64,000 nucleotides of DNA from Flagellimonas sp. S3867 (lineage in GTDB: Bacteria > Bacteroidota > Bacteroidia > Flavobacteriales > Flavobacteriaceae), in the NCBI RefSeq assembly GCF_014698935.1, contig NZ_JACVMN010000002.1, positions 992,001 to 1,056,000 on the forward strand. Direction: 5' to 3'. Below are positions 60,913 through 64,000 of the stretch, in pieces. The position numbers and the translations under genes are program-made. The notes below the pieces were generated by a model, which saw only the letters and a list, made by a program, of their open reading frames with translations, was not told the origin of the DNA and did no database searches. The first letter of the stretch is position 1, and every line of letters begins with the position of its first letter.

Positions 60913-62490
60913 ATGAAAAGTAATACCATATATAGAAAAACAAAGACACTGGGCCTAATGGTTATTATAGCCGCAATTTTTGGGTCCTGCGCTAGAAATG
61001 ATGATGGCTATCTGAGAGAATCCAATGTTGATTCAGCGTTATTGCCTGAGGCAGATTTTACTGCATCACAAACTACGGTTGATCAAGATGGAACAATAAC
61101 GTTTACAGATGCATCTACAAATACTCCTATTTTGTATACTTGGAACTTTGATGGCGGAAATCCTCCCACCAGTACAGAGGCAAGTCCGACTGTAGAGTAT
61201 CCTATTTCTGGAGAATTTAATGTCAGCCTAAAGGTTCGTAACGACTTTGGCGCTGATGAAGTTCTCAAAGAAGGATTTATTATTGTGGAAAGTACTGCTG
61301 AACCCTTAGATCCAGCCATAACAGTTCGAATGAACTATGAGGAAAGTTTATTGAACGAAGGTTCTGCTGGTGGAGCAGGCGCCTCCACAGGGGCACCTGC
61401 CTACGAAACCGGGATAATTGGTGAAAATGCATACAGTTTTGATGGTAGCAATGCGGTCACGTTAAATGGGTACACAGGAGTGAACGGGTCCAATTCAAGG
61501 ACCGTGTCGGCTTGGGTTAAAACCACTACCACGGAGAGGATTACAATTTCTCATTGGGGCGAGTCAGGAACCGGAAGCAGGGCAACCTTTGCGATAAACC
61601 CTGACGGGACCATACGTTCAGAGTTCCAGGGAGGTGGACTGAACAGCGTTGCGACCGTAAATGACGGCGAGTGGCATCATGTGGCCCATACCTATGACGG
61701 GGCCGTCCTAACGGTCTATGTCGATGGTATCGCAAGTGCATCATTGCCCACAACCACAATAGATACAGGAAACGCCGGAGAGACCGATGTTGAAATTGGA
61801 GCACAGTTCGGAGCCAGGATATTCAATGGAGCCATGGACGATTTTAGGATTTACGACATTGCCCTTGATGCAGGGAGCATTGGCCTATTGGCGGCCCAAC
61901 CAACCGTTGAAGCCCTGCTAAACTTTGAAGGCAGTCTTTTAAACGAGGGTTCCGCAGGTGGAGCTGGTGTCTCCACTGGGGCACCTGCCTACGAAACGGG
62001 GATAATCGGTGAAAACGCCTACGCCTTTGACGGAGCCAATGCGGTTACGTTATCTGGGTATACAGGAGTGAACGGGCCCAATTCAAGGACCGTGTCGGCA
62101 TGGGTGAAGACCACTACCACGGAAAGGATTACAATTTCCCATTGGGGGGAGTCGGGAACTGGTAGTCGGGCAACTTTTGCGGTAAACCCAGACGGCACCA
62201 TACGCTCGGAATTCCAGGGCGGTGGCCTAAACAGCACTGCAGCTGTAAACGACGGCGAGTGGCACCATGTTGCCTATACCTACGATGGGGCGGTGCTCAC
62301 TGTCTATGTCGATGGTATCGCAAGTGCATCATTGCCCACGACAATAATAGATACGGGAAATGCCGGAGAGACCGATGTTGAGATAGGAGCGCAGTCGGGG
62401 GCTAGAATATTCAATGGAGCCATGGATGATTTTAAGATTTATTCGACTGCTCTTTCTCCAGAGGCCATAATGTTTTTGTCACAATCATAA
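60913..62490 (+). CDS. Surface lipoprotein with PKD and two tandem LamG-like domains (525 aa)
   Basis: A lipoprotein signal (LGLMVIIAAIFGSCARND) sets the start at 60913. A PKD domain follows (about 45-127: DGTITFTDASTN, YTWNFDGGNPPTSTE). Then come two concanavalin/LamG-like units (about 137-325 and 333-520) that are nearly identical: NSRTVSAWVKTTTTERITIS, GSRATFAINPDGTIRSEFQG, VYVDGIASASLP and NGAMDDFRIY. The offset is 588 bp (196 codons). Such proteins are the variable SusE-like surface glycan-binding partners of SusCD. The duplication is recent because long stretches are unchanged even at the DNA level. Confidence 0.9.
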   Translation: MKSNTIYRKTKTLGLMVIIAAIFGSCARNDDGYLRESNVDSALLPEADFTASQTTVDQDGTITFTDASTNTPILYTWNFDGGNPPTSTEASPTVEYPISGEFNVSLKVRNDFGADEVLKEGFIIVESTAEPLDPAITVRMNYEESLLNEGSAGGAGASTGAPAYETGIIGENAYSFDGSNAVTLNGYTGVNGSNSRTVSAWVKTTTTERITISHWGESGTGSRATFAINPDGTIRSEFQGGGLNSVATVNDGEWHHVAHTYDGAVLTVYVDGIASASLPTTTIDTGNAGETDVEIGAQFGARIFNGAMDDFRIYDIALDAGSIGLLAAQPTVEALLNFEGSLLNEGSAGGAGVSTGAPAYETGIIGENAYAFDGANAVTLSGYTGVNGPNSRTVSAWVKTTTTERITISHWGESGTGSRATFAVNPDGTIRSEFQGGGLNSTAAVNDGEWHHVAYTYDGAVLTVYVDGIASASLPTTIIDTGNAGETDVEIGAQSGARIFNGAMDDFKIYSTALSPEAIMFLSQS

Positions 62491-62528
62491 TCATGTGAAA
62501 AATATAAGTTTAGTTTGAGTTAGTTCCT

Positions 62529-62586
62529 AAGAAAGATGCCCGAAACATTCTAATTATGGGTGGATTGTTCGGGCGTTCTTTCTTTT
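62529..62586 (+). terminator. Terminator after the LamG lipoprotein
   Basis: AAGAAAGATGCCCGAA (62529-62544) pairs with TTCGGGCGTTCTTTCTT (62568-62584) around a 23-nt loop, followed by TTC-rich bases. It separates the SusCD-LamG genes from the sulfatase. Confidence 0.6.
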
Positions 62587-62628
62587 CAATAATTTAGTTG
62601 ATCTGTAAATGATAGCGTCCACGATTTT

Positions 62629-64000
62629 ATGAAAATTAAACTTGCATTAATTGTCAGTTTGCTGTTTGCGATGATAAGTTGCGGAAGCAAGCGATCATCT
62701 AACACCTCGGTACAAACCAAGCCAAACATAATCCTGATCAATATTGACGATTTGGGTTGGGGAGAACCATCTTTTATGGGAAGTACCTTCTATGAAACTC
62801 CAATAATAGATAATTTGTCCAAGCAAGGTATGGTATTTACCAATGCCTATGCCGCCGCCGCAAACTGTGCACCGAGCAGAGCAAGTTTAATGACGGGTAA
62901 ATGGACTCAAAGACATGGAATTCTTACTGTAGGAAGTTCCGAAAGGGGAAAATCTGAGGATAGGAAGTTGATACCCGTAGCCAATAGCACTGATATTGAC
63001 AAAAAGTTTTTACTCCTTCCACAATTACTAAAGCAAAATGGGTATCATACCATTCATGCAGGGAAATGGCATCTGTCCGATGACCCAATGCAAAATGGGT
63101 TTGCATCCAATATTGGCGGCAGTCATGCTGGGCACCCATCAGGCTACCATGCCCCGTTCAAAAATATTGATATAGTAGCAAATGATGGTGAAAGGCTAAC
63201 CGGCTTGATTATGGATAAGCTCATTCAAGCCTTGGAAAAAAATGGAGAACCGTTCTTCGTGAATTATGCTCCCTATGCTGTACATACCCCCATACAACCC
63301 GTAGACTCTTTATTGGAAAAATATCAGACAAAGGAAAAAATCCAAGGTAAAAGCAATCCCAAATATGCGACCATGATTGAGGATGTAGATACCAATATTG
63401 GAAAACTTATTACGCACTTAAAACGAACCGATCAATTTAAAAACACGATTATCATATTCACCTCAGACAATGGAGGCTTGTTTTTTGTCAGTAACCAGCA
63501 TCCTTTAAGGGCAGGCAAGGGAAGTTATTATGAAGGAGGAATAAGGGTTCCATTTTTTGTTGTTTGGGAAGGCAAAATAGCTAATGGAAGTAAGGATAGC
63601 ACACCCGTATCCAACATGGATATTTACCCAAGCCTACTCGAGATGGCAGATATTGATGTCCCAATAGATTTGAATTTGGATGGGAAAAGTCTGTATCCCG
63701 TTGTATCAAAGAAAGAAACTTTTGAAACCCGCCCTTTGTTCTGGCACTTTCCAGTGTATTTACAGGCTATTACAAAAGAAAATGAAAATCGTGACCCTAA
63801 GTTTAGAACGCGTCCAGGGTCTGTGATCCGATATGGTAAATGGAAGTTGCACCATTATTTTGAGGATGATGCTCTTGAGCTATATAATTTGGAAGACGAC
63901 ATAGGAGAAAAGAACAATTTAGCCAAAAACTTACCAAAGAAAACAGAGGAATTATACAAACTTTTGAAGCAATGGCGAGCTGATACCAACGCTCCCATTC
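62629..64000 (+). CDS. S1-family sulfatase lipoprotein, 3' end beyond the window
   Basis: A lipoprotein signal (LALIVSLLFAMISCGSK) is followed by NIILINIDDLGWGEPSFMG with the two metal-binding Asp, the formylglycine motif CAPSRASLMTGKWTQRHG (C-x-P-S-R), GYHTIHAGKWHLSDDPMQNG, and VSNQHPLRAGKGSYYEGGIR. About 457 codons are present without a stop. Sulfatases of this class remove sulfate esters from glycans after Cys oxidation by a separate maturase, which is not in the window. Its place behind SusCD and the GH109-like gene suggests the locus handles a sulfated glycan. Confidence 0.94.
   Translation, partial: MKIKLALIVSLLFAMISCGSKRSSNTSVQTKPNIILINIDDLGWGEPSFMGSTFYETPIIDNLSKQGMVFTNAYAAAANCAPSRASLMTGKWTQRHGILTVGSSERGKSEDRKLIPVANSTDIDKKFLLLPQLLKQNGYHTIHAGKWHLSDDPMQNGFASNIGGSHAGHPSGYHAPFKNIDIVANDGERLTGLIMDKLIQALEKNGEPFFVNYAPYAVHTPIQPVDSLLEKYQTKEKIQGKSNPKYATMIEDVDTNIGKLITHLKRTDQFKNTIIIFTSDNGGLFFVSNQHPLRAGKGSYYEGGIRVPFFVVWEGKIANGSKDSTPVSNMDIYPSLLEMADIDVPIDLNLDGKSLYPVVSKKETFETRPLFWHFPVYLQAITKENENRDPKFRTRPGSVIRYGKWKLHHYFEDDALELYNLEDDIGEKNNLAKNLPKKTEELYKLLKQWRADTNAPI

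Noticed and set aside
1..64000. CRISPR array
   Set aside because: No regularly spaced short direct repeats and no cas genes were seen.

Overview
The window is chromosomal DNA from a member of the Bacteroidota, most likely a marine Flavobacteriaceae. The evidence is the low G+C content, promoters with the Bacteroidota -7 element TAnnTTTG, a SusC/SusD pair beside a hybrid two-component regulator, a sulfatase, many lipoproteins and TonB-dependent receptors, and a Bacteroidota-type tyrosine recombinase. I cannot name the species.

Region 1 (1-23.9 kb, core chromosome). It starts with the end of a chromate transporter. Next comes a small divergent pair, a SymE-like protein and an XRE regulator, around a palindromic operator. 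A metal-homeostasis cluster follows: a TonB receptor divergent from a DtxR-family regulator and a ZIP transporter, with a palindrome lying on the shared promoters, then a VIT1-like Fe/Mn transporter. Housekeeping and envelope genes come next: an SDR, a hydrolase-like lipoprotein, AraC, an S9 peptidase, DUF2141 and DUF423. An ECF sigma factor, a zinc-type anti-sigma factor with HEAT-like repeats and two DUF4097-like secreted proteins form one operon. After these come feoA-feoB plus a 49-residue Cys-rich membrane protein, a SCO protein, rseP and tRNA-Asn.

Region 2 (23,936-46,859, about 22.9 kb) is an integrated genomic island. It sits in the tRNA-Asn gene and is bounded by 45-bp direct repeats of the tRNA 3' half. 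A tyrosine recombinase lies just inside the right end, and a tandem TTTGCACGCAA-type repeat lies near each end. The cargo is regulatory and redox-oriented: Crp/Fnr, an FMN reductase, NTF2-like proteins, a GNAT, a serine beta-lactamase-family protein, an isochorismatase, a VOC protein, AraC, a 1930-residue pseudokinase/AAA/GAF/histidine kinase/receiver protein with a REC-LytS kinase and a LytTR regulator, a 1-Cys peroxiredoxin, DUF1348, YHS, a sigma factor, PAP2 and a carboxymuconolactone decarboxylase-like gene with an in-frame stop. At least three cargo genes look damaged, and about 0.9 kb without a gene is packed with consecutive hairpins.

Region 3 (46.9-64 kb) is core or accessory chromosome with a polysaccharide utilization locus. 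It holds a PhoD-like phosphatase, a 1393-residue hybrid two-component sensor/AraC regulator, a divergent GH109-like oxidoreductase-fold glycosidase, SusC, SusD, a PKD-LamG-LamG surface lipoprotein with a recent internal duplication, and an S1 sulfatase running off the end. The set suggests uptake and desulfation of a sulfated glycan that may contain N-acetylgalactosamine; the substrate is inference.
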